Assembly: GCF_023091225.1 (NCBI RefSeq)
Contig: NZ_JAHWXM010000001.1
Coordinates: 186,001-250,000, forward strand
DNA length: 64,000 bases
Reading direction: 5' to 3'
DNA from: Microbacterium galbinum
GTDB taxonomy: Bacteria; Actinomycetota; Actinomycetes; Actinomycetales; Microbacteriaceae
Made by a program: the position numbers and the translations under genes. Shown one piece after another: positions 48,142 to 57,943 of this stretch. Below the pieces are notes generated by a model. The model saw only the letters and a list, made by a program, of their open reading frames with translations. It did not search any database and had not been told where the DNA came from. Within the stretch, counting starts at the first letter, position 1, and each line of letters starts with the position of its first letter.

Positions 48142-50384
48142 TGACCGCCGGGGCGATCGGCGTCGACCTCGAGATCGGCGGGATGACGTGCGCGTCGTGC
48201 GCGACGCGGATCGAGAAGAAGCTGAATCGGCTCGACGGGGTGACCGCCACGGTCAACTACGCGACCGAGAAGGCGTCGGTCGCGGCGCCGGAGGGCTACG
48301 ACCCGGCCGTCCTGATCGCCGAGATCGAGAAAGCCGGGTACACGGCGGCGCTGCCCGCCCGCGCCCAGGATGCCGAACCCGATGCCGCGGGCGACCCCGA
48401 GCTCGACGGCCTGCGCACCCGGCTCTGGGTCTCCGTGGCGCTGACCGTCCCCGTCATCGCGATGGCGATGATCCCGGCGCTGCAGTTCACGTACTGGCAG
48501 TGGGCCTCGTTGACGCTCGCGGCTCCCGTCGTGGTGTGGGGCGGGTGGCCGTTCCACCGGGCGGCCTGGGTGAACCTCCGACACGGTGCGGCGACCATGG
48601 ACACGCTCGTGTCGATGGGAACGATCGCGGCATTCCTCTGGTCGCTCTACGCGCTGTTCTTCGGCATGGCGGGCATGCCGGGTATGACCCATCCGTTCGA
48701 ATTCGTCCTGACGCCGTCCGACGGCGCCGATGCGATCTACCTCGAGGTCGCGGCGGGCGTGACGATGTTCATCCTCGCCGGTCGCTACTTCGAGAAGCGG
48801 TCGAAGCGTCGCGCGGGAGCGGCGCTGCGCGCTCTGCTGGAGCTCGGAGCGAAGGACGTCGCGGTGCTCCGGGGAGGTGTCGAGCAACGCGTCCCGGCGG
48901 ACGATCTACGGATCGGTGACGAGTTCGTGGTGCGCCCCGGTGAGAAGATCGCGACCGACGGCATCGTCGTCTCGGGTACATCGGCCGTCGACGCCTCGAT
49001 GATGACGGGCGAGTCCGTGCCCGTCGAGGTCGCCGTGGGAGACTCCGTCACCGGCGCGACCATGAACGCCGGCGGCCGCCTCGTCGTCCGGGCGACACGG
49101 ATCGGGGCCGACACCCAGCTCGCGCAGATGGCGCGACTGGTGGAGGAGGCGCAGACCGGGAAGGCCGAGGTGCAGCGCCTGGCCGATCGCATCTCGGGTG
49201 TCTTCGTGCCGATCGTTCTGGTGATCGCGCTCGGCACGCTCGTCACCTGGTTCGCCGTCGGTGCCTCGGCCACGATGGCGTTCACGGCGGCCGTCGCGGT
49301 GCTGGTCATCTCCTGCCCGTGCGCCCTCGGCCTGGCGACGCCGACCGCCCTGCTCGTGGGTACCGGTCGCGGAGCCCAGCTGGGGATCCTCATCAAGGGC
49401 CCTGAAGTACTCGAATCCACGCGCGCGGTCGACACGGTCGTGCTCGACAAGACGGGAACGGTCACCCGGGGCGCGATGAGCCTCGTGGACGTGATCGTCG
49501 AGCCGGGAGCGGATCGCACACGACTGCTCCGCCTCGCCGGTGCCCTCGAGGCCGCCTCCGAGCATCCGATCGGACGGGCGATCGCGCGGGCGGCGGAGGC
49601 CGAAGCCGGGACGCTTCCGGCGGTCGACGGCTTCGTCAACCACCCGGGTATCGGAGTGGAGGGCGTCGTGGACGGGCATCGTGTGCGCGTCGGCCGCGCG
49701 ACGATGTTCGCCGGAGCGACGAGCACGCGCGACCACTCCATCCACGGTTCCCATGAGGAGGCGGGGCGCACGGTCGTGACGGTCGGCTGGGACGGAGCGG
49801 TCCGAGGCGTGCTCGTCGTGGCGGATGCCGTGCGGCCGACGAGCGCCGCAGCGGTCGAGCAGCTGAAGGCGCTCGGCCTCACCCCGGTGCTGCTGACGGG
49901 CGACAACGCGGCCGTCGCGCGTCATATCGCTCGCGAGGTCGGCATCGACGAGGTCATCGCCGAGGTGCTCCCCGCGCAGAAGGCCGCGGTCGTCGCGCGG
50001 CTGCAGAGCGAGGGACGAACGGTCGCGATGGTCGGCGACGGCGTCAACGATGCGCCTGCGCTCGCGCGTGCCGACCTCGGCATCGCGATGGGAACGGGAA
50101 CGGATGCCGCGATCGAGGCATCCGACATCACGCTGGTCCGCGGGGATCTGCGCAGCGCCGTCGACGCGATCCGCCTGTCGCGCCGCACCCTGCGCACGAT
50201 CCGGACGAACCTGTTCTGGGCCTTCGCGTACAACGTGGCGGCGATCCCTGTCGCCGCCCTCGGACTGCTGAACCCGATGCTGGCCGGCGCCGCGATGGCG
50301 TTGTCGAGCGTGTTCGTGGTCGGCAACAGTCTGCGCCTGCGAGGATTCCGCAGTGGCGCACGCGACGAGCGGAGAGATCGATGA
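48141..50384 (+). CDS. copA: Cu(I)-exporting P1B-1 ATPase
   Basis: The 747-residue pump has one N-terminal HMA domain (GGMTCASC, Cys17/Cys20), membrane spans, actuator loop TGES and the transport site CPC (392-394, [12 protein letters not shown]). The phosphorylated Asp436 is in DKTGTV, and the hinge [16 protein letters not shown] follows. It exports cytoplasmic copper. It is coupled to copZ upstream and, through an ATGA overlap, to a second P-type ATPase downstream. Confidence 0.95.
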   Translation: MTAGAIGVDLEIGGMTCASCATRIEKKLNRLDGVTATVNYATEKASVAAPEGYDPAVLIAEIEKAGYTAALPARAQDAEPDAAGDPELDGLRTRLWVSVALTVPVIAMAMIPALQFTYWQWASLTLAAPVVVWGGWPFHRAAWVNLRHGAATMDTLVSMGTIAAFLWSLYALFFGMAGMPGMTHPFEFVLTPSDGADAIYLEVAAGVTMFILAGRYFEKRSKRRAGAALRALLELGAKDVAVLRGGVEQRVPADDLRIGDEFVVRPGEKIATDGIVVSGTSAVDASMMTGESVPVEVAVGDSVTGATMNAGGRLVVRATRIGADTQLAQMARLVEEAQTGKAEVQRLADRISGVFVPIVLVIALGTLVTWFAVGASATMAFTAAVAVLVISCPCALGLATPTALLVGTGRGAQLGILIKGPEVLESTRAVDTVVLDKTGTVTRGAMSLVDVIVEPGADRTRLLRLAGALEAASEHPIGRAIARAAEAEAGTLPAVDGFVNHPGIGVEGVVDGHRVRVGRATMFAGATSTRDHSIHGSHEEAGRTVVTVGWDGAVRGVLVVADAVRPTSAAAVEQLKALGLTPVLLTGDNAAVARHIAREVGIDEVIAEVLPAQKAAVVARLQSEGRTVAMVGDGVNDAPALARADLGIAMGTGTDAAIEASDITLVRGDLRSAVDAIRLSRRTLRTIRTNLFWAFAYNVAAIPVAALGLLNPMLAGAAMALSSVFVVGNSLRLRGFRSGARDERRDR

Positions 50385-52519
50385 GCGAGACGCATCCACA
50401 CGCGCACCGGGAGCACGAGCACGAGGTGCCACCCCACGGAGGCCAGGCGAAAGTCGACGACCATTCCGGACACCCCGAGCACGCCGGACACTCCGGCCAC
50501 GCCGGTCATTCCGGCCACGGCGACCACGTGGGCCAGTTCCGGCGACTCTTCTGGATCAACCTGGTGCTCGCGGTCCCCGTCGTGCTGCTCTCCCCGATGT
50601 TCGCGATGATCATCGGCTACGAGATCCCCGACGGCCCGGTGCGTTTCGTCGCCCCGGTGATCGGTTCGGTGATGTACGTGTGGGGCGGCAGGCCGTTCCT
50701 CCAGGGCGCCGTCGGCGAACTGCGCGCGCGACGCCCCGGCATGATGCTGTTGATCGCCCTCGCGATCACGGTCGCCTTCTTCGCCTCGTGGGGAGCGACG
50801 CTCGGGGTGCTGCATCACGAGCTGGAGTTCTGGTGGGAGCTCGCCCTCCTCATCGTCATCATGCTGCTCGGTCACTGGATCGAGATGCGCTCACTCGCGC
50901 AGACGACGTCGGCACTCGACTCGCTGGCCGCGCTCCTGCCCGACGAGGCCGAACGCATCGAGGGCGAGCGCACCGTGCGCGTGCCGCCCGACGAACTCCG
51001 CGTGGGCGACCTCGTCGTCGTGCGTCCTGGCGCACGGGTACCCGCCGACGGCCGGATCGTCGACGGCAGCGCGGCGATGGACGAGTCGATGATCACCGGG
51101 GAGTCGCGTCCCCTGACCCGTACGCCCGGTGACATCGTCACGGCGGGCACGGTGGCGACCGACTCGGGCCTCCGCGTCGAGATCACGGCGGTCGGTGACG
51201 ACACGGCGCTGGCCGGCATCCGTCGACTCGTCGAGGATGCGCAGAACTCGACCTCGCACGCTCAGCGGCTCGCCGACCGTGCGGCGGCGCTGCTCTTCTG
51301 GTTCGCCCTGATCTCGGCGGCGGTGACCGCCGTGGTGTGGTCGGCCGTCGGCGACGTCGATGCCGCCGTCGTGCGCTCGATCACGGTCCTCGTGATCGCC
51401 TGCCCGCACGCGCTGGGTCTGGCGATCCCGCTCGTGGTCTCGATCGCGACCGAGCGGGCCGCTCGCGCGGGCATCCTGGTGAAGGACCGGTTGGCGCTCG
51501 AGCGCATGCGCACCGTCGACACGGTGCTGTTCGACAAGACCGGAACGCTGACGCGCGGCGAGCCGGTCGTCACCGACATCGCGGCGGCCGACGGAGTCGA
51601 TCCGGCCCGTGTGCTCGCACTGGCGGCGTCGGCGGAGGGTGACAGCGAGCACCCCCTGGCCCGGGCGATCGTCCGCGCGGCGGAGGAGCGTGGACTCGAC
51701 TCCCCGTCGGCCGTCGGCTTCTCGTCGTCGCCGGCGGTCGGGGTCCGGGCGACCGTCGACGGTGCCGATGTGCGCGTGGGCGGTCCGAAACTGCTCGATG
51801 AGATCGGAGCGCACGAGCTGCCCGTCGCCGAGACGTGGCGGGCGACGGGCGCGATCATCCTGCACGCGGTGGTCGACGGTACGGTGATCGGCGCGTTCGC
51901 GCTGGCCGATGAGGTGCGCGCCGAGTCCCGTACCGCGGTCGACGACCTGCGTCGTCGCGGCGTGGAGGTCGTCATGATCACCGGAGATGCGCAGGCGGTC
52001 GCGGATGCCGTCGCCGCGGAGCTCGGCATCCGACGTGTGTTCGCGGGGGTGCGTCCGGAGGACAAGTCGGCGAAGGTCGCGGAGCTGCAGCGGGAGGGCA
52101 GGATCGTCGCGATGGTGGGCGACGGCGTGAACGATGCTCCCGCGCTGGCACAGGCGGACGTCGGGATCGCGATCGGCGCGGGCACCGACGTGGCGATCGC
52201 TTCGGCCGGGGTGATCCTGGCCAGCTCCGATCCCCGCGCCGTCATGTCCGTGATCGAGCTGTCGCGTGCGACCTACCGCAAGATGTCGCAGAACCTCTGG
52301 TGGGCGGCCGGATACAACCTGCTCTCCGTGCCTCTGGCCGCGGGTGTGCTGGCGCCGATCGGGTTCGTGCTGCCGATGTCGGTGGGTGCGGTGCTGATGT
52401 CGCTGTCGACGGTCGTCGCCGCGCTCAACGCCCAGCTCCTGCGCCGGTTCGACCTCCGACCCGACGACCGCGACGTTCTAGCGGGAAGCTCCCGCGAGCG
52501 TGCCGGTCACGGGGCCTGA
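50381..52519 (+). CDS. CopB-like P1B-3 heavy-metal ATPase with His-rich N-terminus
   Basis: The 712-residue pump has no HMA domain. Instead it begins with a His-rich tail ([17 protein letters not shown], then [22 protein letters not shown]). The transport motif is CPH (341-343, [12 protein letters not shown]), TGES is present, and Asp385 in DKTGT is phosphorylated. CPH and a His-rich N-terminus define the CopB group, which handles Cu(II)/Ag(I) or Cu(I). The last 42 bp overlap the convergent lipoprotein gene. Confidence 0.93.
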   Translation: MSETHPHAHREHEHEVPPHGGQAKVDDHSGHPEHAGHSGHAGHSGHGDHVGQFRRLFWINLVLAVPVVLLSPMFAMIIGYEIPDGPVRFVAPVIGSVMYVWGGRPFLQGAVGELRARRPGMMLLIALAITVAFFASWGATLGVLHHELEFWWELALLIVIMLLGHWIEMRSLAQTTSALDSLAALLPDEAERIEGERTVRVPPDELRVGDLVVVRPGARVPADGRIVDGSAAMDESMITGESRPLTRTPGDIVTAGTVATDSGLRVEITAVGDDTALAGIRRLVEDAQNSTSHAQRLADRAAALLFWFALISAAVTAVVWSAVGDVDAAVVRSITVLVIACPHALGLAIPLVVSIATERAARAGILVKDRLALERMRTVDTVLFDKTGTLTRGEPVVTDIAAADGVDPARVLALAASAEGDSEHPLARAIVRAAEERGLDSPSAVGFSSSPAVGVRATVDGADVRVGGPKLLDEIGAHELPVAETWRATGAIILHAVVDGTVIGAFALADEVRAESRTAVDDLRRRGVEVVMITGDAQAVADAVAAELGIRRVFAGVRPEDKSAKVAELQREGRIVAMVGDGVNDAPALAQADVGIAIGAGTDVAIASAGVILASSDPRAVMSVIELSRATYRKMSQNLWWAAGYNLLSVPLAAGVLAPIGFVLPMSVGAVLMSLSTVVAALNAQLLRRFDLRPDDRDVLAGSSRERAGHGA

Positions 52520-52966
52520 GGGGTCGAAGATCACGCACTGGATGGTCCGGTCGTCGTGCTCGTCCCACGAGGTCTCGCTCGGGATGAGGGGGAACACCTC
52601 GAACACCGACTCGGCCTTCTCGAGACCGATGAACGCCGTGTAGGGCTCTCCGATGCACTCCATGCTCGCCGCGTCGATGTCGGTCTCCGAGAAGTCGCCG
52701 TCGGGCATGGTGATCTCGTGGAAGACCTCCTGGTCGTGCGGCTCCGTGCAGGGCACCACGTCGATGTCTTCGCGCAGCCCGCTGGGGGCGTCCATCATGC
52801 AGTCGCCGAGCTCGAGGGCGACGATGTCGATGGTGGCCTCCTCCGTTACCTGACCCGTCCCGGAATCGCGTTCGCGTTCGTCCGAACTGCTGCATCCGAG
52901 CAGGGTGAGCGAGAAAGTCGCCGTGAGTGCGAGCGCGGCGAGGCCGCGGTGTGTACGCCGGGTCAT
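52478..52966 (-). CDS. Lipoprotein of the septum-formation family
   Basis: The 162-residue lipoprotein has a signal ending in lipobox LLGC and a short charged linker. The extracellular domain pattern is LGDCMMD...VVPCTEPHDQEVFHEITMPDG, then MECIGEPYTAF and IQCVIFD, which match the actinobacterial Septum_form domain by eye. Four cysteines could form two disulfides. It lies 8 nt after def on the same strand. Confidence 0.72.
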   Translation of the reverse strand: MTRRTHRGLAALALTATFSLTLLGCSSSDERERDSGTGQVTEEATIDIVALELGDCMMDAPSGLREDIDVVPCTEPHDQEVFHEITMPDGDFSETDIDAASMECIGEPYTAFIGLEKAESVFEVFPLIPSETSWDEHDDRTIQCVIFDPSGPVTGTLAGASR

Positions 52967-52974
52967 GTGCGCCC

Positions 52975-53541
52975 TCAGCCTTCCAGGTCGTCGACGCCGG
53001 GCAGCCAGCTGGCGCCGGGACGGCCCCAGCCGCGCTTACGGGCGATCTTCTGCGCGGTCTTCCAGTCGCCGTCCGACAGGCGGTCAACGTAGAGGATGCC
53101 GTCGAGGTGGTCGAACTCGTGCTGCATGATGCGTGCGCGCCATCCGTCGACCGCGATCGACGCCGGTGCGCCCTCGAGGTCGATGCCGGTGACCCGGACG
53201 TGCTCGGAGCGGCGCAGCGGGAAGCGCTCGCCCGGGAACGACAGGCATCCCTCGGACTCCAGGTCGGGATCGGGGGAGCCGGGCTCGATCGGAGTGATCC
53301 AGAGCTCGGGATTGATGATCACGCCGCGCCAGGGCTGATCGTCGTCATCGACGTACGAGTAGGTGTAGATGCGCAGGGCGACGCCGACCTGCGGTGCGGC
53401 CAAGCCGACACCCGGAGCGATGTCCATCGTCTCGAACATGTCGGCGACGAGGGTGCGGATCTCATCGGTGATCTCGTCGACGGGAGAAGCGGGGGAGTGC
53501 AGGACGGGGTCGCCCATGATGCGAATCGGAAGTACAGCCAC
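52975..53541 (-). CDS. def: Peptide deformylase
   Basis: The 188-residue metalloenzyme has all three motifs: GVGLAAPQ (44-51), EGCLSFPG (metal ligand Cys99) and QHEFDHLDG (His141, Glu142, His145). It removes the formyl group from new proteins. GTG 53541 is placed by TAGGGT 6 nt upstream. The C-terminal tail after residue 160 is basic and actinobacterial in type. Confidence 0.96.
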   Translation of the reverse strand: MAVLPIRIMGDPVLHSPASPVDEITDEIRTLVADMFETMDIAPGVGLAAPQVGVALRIYTYSYVDDDDQPWRGVIINPELWITPIEPGSPDPDLESEGCLSFPGERFPLRRSEHVRVTGIDLEGAPASIAVDGWRARIMQHEFDHLDGILYVDRLSDGDWKTAQKIARKRGWGRPGASWLPGVDDLEG

Positions 53542-53547
53542 GTCACA

Positions 53548-53553
53548 ACCCTA
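53548..53553 (-). promoter_or_regulatory. -10 box TAGGGT of def, leaderless type
   Basis: TAGGGT-TGTGAC-GTG on the minus strand, a 6-nt gap. Confidence 0.5.
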
Positions 53554-53572
53554 CTGGGCGCACTGCGACGGG

Positions 53573-53586
53573 TAGGGTCGTAGGGT
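53573..53586 (+). promoter_or_regulatory. Two tandem TAGGGT boxes before the DMT/NIPA transporter gene
   Basis: TAGGGT occurs at 53573-53578 and 53581-53586, 12-20 nt before the GTG start. Either could be the -10 box of a transcript with a very short leader. Confidence 0.4.
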
Positions 53587-53598
53587 GAGCGCAGGGGT

Positions 53599-54630
53599 GT
53601 GGAAGTGAACTCGGTAGAAGACGTCGGCGAGCAGCTCGTCGGTGTCTTCCAGAACCCCGGGCTGCTCCTCGGCATCCCGCTCGCGCTGGCCGGTGCGGTG
53701 TTCATGTCGCTCGGCGCGCAGTACCAGCACCGCGGCGTCGAGAAGGTCGAGCGCCTGAGCGGTTCGCAGGGGACGTCGGGCCTCAGCTTCGACCAGCTCC
53801 GCCGGCTGCTCACACGCCCCTCCTGGATCATCGGCACCCTGATGCTGGGCCTGGCGATCGTTTGCCAGCTCGCCGCTCTCGTGCGCGCTCCGCTCATGGT
53901 CGTGCAGCCGCTCGGCGCCATCGCGCTGGTGATCACGACACTGCTGAACGCCCGCATCTCCGGGCACTCGCCGACGAAGAAGTCCATCACCGCGATCATC
54001 TGCTGTGTCGGCGGCATCTTCCTGTTCGTCTTCTTCGCCGCGCTGTTCGCCACCGAGCGCGAGGTGCAGGATCGCGAACTGTTCGTGATCCTCGCCATTC
54101 TCCTCGTCGTGATCATCGTGCTCGGCGCCTGCTGGCTCGTATTGCGGCACCGCATGCGCGCCCTGTTCTACGTGATCGGCGCCGGTGTGCTCTACGGCTT
54201 CGTCGCCACCCTGGCGAAGGTCGTCATCAAGCGCATCGAGGCGGGGCAGTTCGAGTGGATCACCGCGATCTGCGTCATCGCCCTCGTCGCGGCCGCGGCG
54301 GTCGGGGCGTACTTCGTGCAGACCGCCTACAGCTCCGGCCCGCCCGACCTCGTCATCGCCGGCCTCACGGTCGTCGACCCGCTCATCGCCGTGCTCATCG
54401 GAATGGTGATCCTCGGCGAGGCGGCCGCTGCACCGCCTTGGGCGCTCGTGATCTACGGCGTCGCCGGAGCCATCGCGGTCTACGGCGTGGTCAATCTCGC
54501 CCGCTACCACCCGCAGGTGCTCAGCGAGAGCCAGGAGATCGGCATCACGCGCGGCAGCGACGGCGGCACCGCAACGACGAACCCCGGCGCCGAGCAGGCA
54601 CCGGGGTCCGAGGGGACGGATCGTCCGTAG
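53599..54630 (+). CDS. DMT-superfamily (NIPA-like) transporter
   Basis: The 343-residue protein has about nine hydrophobic segments. LALAGAVFMSLGAQYQHRGVEKVE lies at the N-terminus, and VRAPLMVVQPLGAIALVITTLLNA and YSSGPPDLVIAGLTVVDPLIAVLIGMVILGEA in the core, a DMT/NIPA fold. NIPA proteins move magnesium in eukaryotes; the substrate here is unknown. The C-terminal ~40 residues are a disordered Gly/Thr/Glu tail. GTG 53599 or GTG 53605 may be the start. Confidence 0.8.
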   Translation: MEVNSVEDVGEQLVGVFQNPGLLLGIPLALAGAVFMSLGAQYQHRGVEKVERLSGSQGTSGLSFDQLRRLLTRPSWIIGTLMLGLAIVCQLAALVRAPLMVVQPLGAIALVITTLLNARISGHSPTKKSITAIICCVGGIFLFVFFAALFATEREVQDRELFVILAILLVVIIVLGACWLVLRHRMRALFYVIGAGVLYGFVATLAKVVIKRIEAGQFEWITAICVIALVAAAAVGAYFVQTAYSSGPPDLVIAGLTVVDPLIAVLIGMVILGEAAAAPPWALVIYGVAGAIAVYGVVNLARYHPQVLSESQEIGITRGSDGGTATTNPGAEQAPGSEGTDRP

Positions 54631-54651
54631 AGCGGTTCTCGGTCCGCCCGA

Positions 54652-55434
54652 TCAGTAAGCCTGATCGATGAGATCCGGCGAGACCTCGGAGGCCGCGGCC
54701 TCGTCGACGAAGAACACCGTGCGCTTGCGCCCGCGGGCACCGGCGACCGGAACACTCGTGTAGCTCGCACCGGCGAGGGCCAAGCCCAGCGCCGACGCCT
54801 TGTCGGCGCCCGTGAGCACCAGCCAGACGCGCTTCGAGGTGTTGATGACCGGACGCGTCAGCGTGACGCGCTCGGGCGGAGGCTTCGGCGAGTTGCGTAC
54901 GGGGAGAGCGGCCGCATCCGTCACCGTGACCTCTTCGCGGTCAGGGAAGAGCGAGGCGATGTGTCCGTCGGGCCCGACCCCCAGGAAGCACACGGCGAAC
55001 GCGGGCCACGGGTTCTCGTCGGTGCCGAAGCGCGCGAGCTCGGCGGCGTACGCGGCCGCCGCCTCGTCGAGGGTGAGGCCGTCATCGGAGCCGGCGACCT
55101 CGTGGATGTTCTCGGGCGGTACCGGGATGTGGTCGAGCAGCGCGTTGCGCGACTGGAGTGCGTTGCGATCGGCGTCGTCGCGCGGCACGAAGCGCTCGTC
55201 GCCCCACCAGAAGTGCACGAGCGACCAGTCGATCGACGCGGCCCGCGGGTCCTCGCGCGTCGCCGTCAGGACCGCGCCGCCCATCGAACCGCCTGTGAGG
55301 GCGACGTGGGCGACGCGACCGTTGACGGTACGGGCGCGCAGGCGCGTCAGGAAACGATCGGCGACCCGTGCGGCCACGTCGGTGGGGGTGGCCTCGACCA
55401 CGACCCGCTTCTCTGCGGACGTTGCGTCGCTCAC
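54652..55434 (-). CDS. pgl: 6-phosphogluconolactonase
   Basis: The 260-residue SugarP_isomerase-fold enzyme has VALTGGSMGG, WSLVHFWWGDERFVPRDDADRN and FLGVGPDGHIASLFPD, typical of Pgl (DevB). It hydrolyses 6-phosphogluconolactone made by the zwf product. It is the last gene of the pentose-phosphate operon, 4 nt after opcA. Confidence 0.95.
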   Translation of the reverse strand: MSDATSAEKRVVVEATPTDVAARVADRFLTRLRARTVNGRVAHVALTGGSMGGAVLTATREDPRAASIDWSLVHFWWGDERFVPRDDADRNALQSRNALLDHIPVPPENIHEVAGSDDGLTLDEAAAAYAAELARFGTDENPWPAFAVCFLGVGPDGHIASLFPDREEVTVTDAAALPVRNSPKPPPERVTLTRPVINTSKRVWLVLTGADKASALGLALAGASYTSVPVAGARGRKRTVFFVDEAAASEVSPDLIDQAY

Positions 55435-55438
55435 GTCG

Positions 55439-56374
55439 TCACTCTCCTGTCTCGGGCGGGCCCAGCTTCTCCCAGCCCTCGGTGATCACTCGACCGTACA
55501 GGAGGTCGGGATCCAGGCGGCGCAGCTCCTCGGCGAGGCATTCGCGAAGGGTGCGCCGGGGAAGGTGCAGGTCGTGGTTCGGCTGATCGGGCTGCGTGAG
55601 CTGGGCGACGCCGGGCGACGGGCGCTCGAGCAGGATGTCGCCCGACTCGCGGGTCAGCCGCACGGAACGGATGCCGTCGTGCCAGATCTCCGGCTGTTCG
55701 GAGAACCAGCGGACCGGAACCTCGAGAGCGAGCTGCAGCCAGGCGGCCAGCAGCGCGGTCGACGGGGAGGCGGCGGCGCCGCGGACCTCGATCGCGGTGA
55801 TCGGCTCGAACGGCGGCTGATCGAGCACGGCCGCGAGCTGCTCGCGCCAGTGCGTCAGACGGGTCCACGCGAGGTCGGTGTCACCCGGGGCGTGGGTCTT
55901 GCCGAGCAGCGCGAGGCGGTCGCGCACGTCGTGCGCGGTCGCGGCATCCGTGATCCGGCGCTGGGCGATCCGGCCCAGCGGCGACGACGACGGCGAGGTC
56001 GGTGCCTCTTCCGGCCACCAGGCCACGACCGGAGCATCCGGCAGCAGCAGGCCCGTGATGAGGCTCTCCTCGTTGCTCGCGGCGTCGCCGTAAGCGTGTA
56101 GGACGACGACCTCGCTCGCTCCGGCATCCCCGCCGACGCGGATCTGGGCGTCGAGACGGGACTCGCCCTCGCCCGTGGTGAGCACGATGACGCGCATCGG
56201 GTGCTCGCGCGATGCGTCGTTGGCCGCATCGATGGCCGCCTCGGCGACGCCGTTGCGGGCCGAGATCACGAGGGTCAGCACGCGGCCGAGGGCGACGGCG
56301 CCGCCCTCTTCGCGCACCTTCACGAGCTGCTTGGCGACCTGGCTGACGGTCGTGTCGGGAAGGTCGATGATCAC
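55439..56374 (-). CDS. opcA: Glucose-6-phosphate dehydrogenase assembly protein OpcA
   Basis: The 311-residue protein matches OpcA, which activates or assembles Zwf; the tryptophan-rich VVAWWPEEAP stretch is characteristic. GTG 56374 overlaps the zwf stop as GTGA, giving tight coupling. The frame is open upstream to 56434 but lies within zwf. The gene is typical of actinobacteria and cyanobacteria. Confidence 0.92.
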   Translation of the reverse strand: MIIDLPDTTVSQVAKQLVKVREEGGAVALGRVLTLVISARNGVAEAAIDAANDASREHPMRVIVLTTGEGESRLDAQIRVGGDAGASEVVVLHAYGDAASNEESLITGLLLPDAPVVAWWPEEAPTSPSSSPLGRIAQRRITDAATAHDVRDRLALLGKTHAPGDTDLAWTRLTHWREQLAAVLDQPPFEPITAIEVRGAAASPSTALLAAWLQLALEVPVRWFSEQPEIWHDGIRSVRLTRESGDILLERPSPGVAQLTQPDQPNHDLHLPRRTLRECLAEELRRLDPDLLYGRVITEGWEKLGPPETGE

Positions 56375-57921
56375 GGTCGTCTCCAGACTCGTCCGTCGCG
56401 GGCAAGCAGGGCATCGGCGGATGCCGGACCCCACGAACCGGGTGCGTACTGCTCAACCGGGCCGCCCTCGGACGCCCAGAACTTCTCGACGGGGTCGAGG
56501 ATCTTCCACGAGAGCTCGACCTCCTCGTGCCGCGGGAACAGCGGCGGATCGCCCAGCAGGACGTCGAGGATGAGGCGCTCGTAGGCCTCGGGGCTGGCCT
56601 CGGTGAAGGCGTGGCCGTATCCGAAGTCCATCGTCACATCGCGCACGTTCGACCCGCTGCCCGGCACCTTCGAGCCGAAGCGGATCGTGACGCCCTCGTC
56701 GGGCTGCACGCGGATGACCAGTGCGTTCTGACCGAGCTCCGAGGCGTTGCCGCGTCCGAACAGGTGCTGCGGAGCGCGGTTGAAGACCACGGCGATCTCG
56801 GTGACGCGGCGGCCCAGACGCTTGCCGGTGCGCAGGTAGAACGGCACACCCGACCAGCGGCGCGTGTCGATCTCGAGCTTGATCGCGGCGTAGGTCTCGG
56901 TGGTCGACTCGGGGTTCATGCCTTCCTCGTCCAGGAAGCCGGTGACCTTCTCGCCGCCCTGCCATCCACCCGCGTACTGGCCGCGCGCGGTCGCCTGCGA
57001 GAGGTCGTCCGGTACGTGCACCGCCGCGAGGACCTTCTCCTTCTCGGCGCGCAGGTGCTCGGCGGAGAGGCTGATGGGCTCCTCCATCGCGGTGAGCGCG
57101 AGCAGCTGGAGCAGATGGTTCTGGATGACGTCGCGCGCGGCGCCGATCCCGTCGTAGTACCCCGCGCGCCCGCCGACGCCGATGTCCTCGGCCATCGTGA
57201 TCTGCACGTGGTCGACGTAGTTGCGGTTCCAGATCGGCTCGTAGAGCTCGTTGGCGAAGCGCAGAGCGAGGATGTTCTGCACCGTCTCCTTGCCCAGGTA
57301 GTGGTCGATGCGGAAGATCGAGTCGGCCGGGAACGCGACCTCGAGCGCGGCGTTGAGCGCACGCGCGGAGTCCAGGTCATGCCCGAACGGCTTCTCGATC
57401 ACCACGCGCCGCCAGCGCGAATCCTCGTCGGCATCCTCCCCGACCAGTCCCGAGTCCTTCAGCTGCTTCGCGACGAGCGGGAAGTCCTTCGGCGGGATCG
57501 ACAGGTAGTAGGCGTGGTTGCCCATGGTGCCGCGTTCGACGTCGAGCTGGTCGACGGTGTCCTTCAGCTTCTGGAACGACTCGGGGTTGTCGAACTCGCC
57601 CGAGACGAACCGGATGCCCTGCAGCAGCTGCGCCCACGTCTCCTCACGGAACGGCGTGCGCGCGTGCTGCTTGACGGCCTCGTAGACGACCTGGGCGAAG
57701 TCCTGGTCCTCCCAATCGCGTCGGGCGAACCCGACGAGTGCGAAGCCGGGCGGGAGCAGACCGCGGTTGGCGAGGTCGTAGACCGCCGGCATGAGCTTCT
57801 TGCGAGACAGATCTCCGGTGACGCCGAAGATCACCAGGGCGCTGGGCCCGGCAATCCTGTTGAGACGGCGGTCATCGGGATCGCGCAGCGGGTTGTGCCC
57901 GCGCGAGAGGGGAACAGACAT
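56371..57921 (-). CDS. zwf: Glucose-6-phosphate 1-dehydrogenase
   Basis: The 516-residue enzyme has the NADP-binding FGVTGDLSRKKLMPA (32-46) and the substrate motif RIDHYLGKE (204-212). It catalyses the first step of the oxidative pentose-phosphate pathway. It starts 22 nt after pgi. A long N-terminal tail (RGHNPLRDPDDRRLNRIAGPSALV) is normal in actinobacteria. Confidence 0.96.
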   Translation of the reverse strand: MSVPLSRGHNPLRDPDDRRLNRIAGPSALVIFGVTGDLSRKKLMPAVYDLANRGLLPPGFALVGFARRDWEDQDFAQVVYEAVKQHARTPFREETWAQLLQGIRFVSGEFDNPESFQKLKDTVDQLDVERGTMGNHAYYLSIPPKDFPLVAKQLKDSGLVGEDADEDSRWRRVVIEKPFGHDLDSARALNAALEVAFPADSIFRIDHYLGKETVQNILALRFANELYEPIWNRNYVDHVQITMAEDIGVGGRAGYYDGIGAARDVIQNHLLQLLALTAMEEPISLSAEHLRAEKEKVLAAVHVPDDLSQATARGQYAGGWQGGEKVTGFLDEEGMNPESTTETYAAIKLEIDTRRWSGVPFYLRTGKRLGRRVTEIAVVFNRAPQHLFGRGNASELGQNALVIRVQPDEGVTIRFGSKVPGSGSNVRDVTMDFGYGHAFTEASPEAYERLILDVLLGDPPLFPRHEEVELSWKILDPVEKFWASEGGPVEQYAPGSWGPASADALLARDGRVWRRP

Positions 57922-57943
57922 CGGTGAGGGATTCTCCTGCTGA

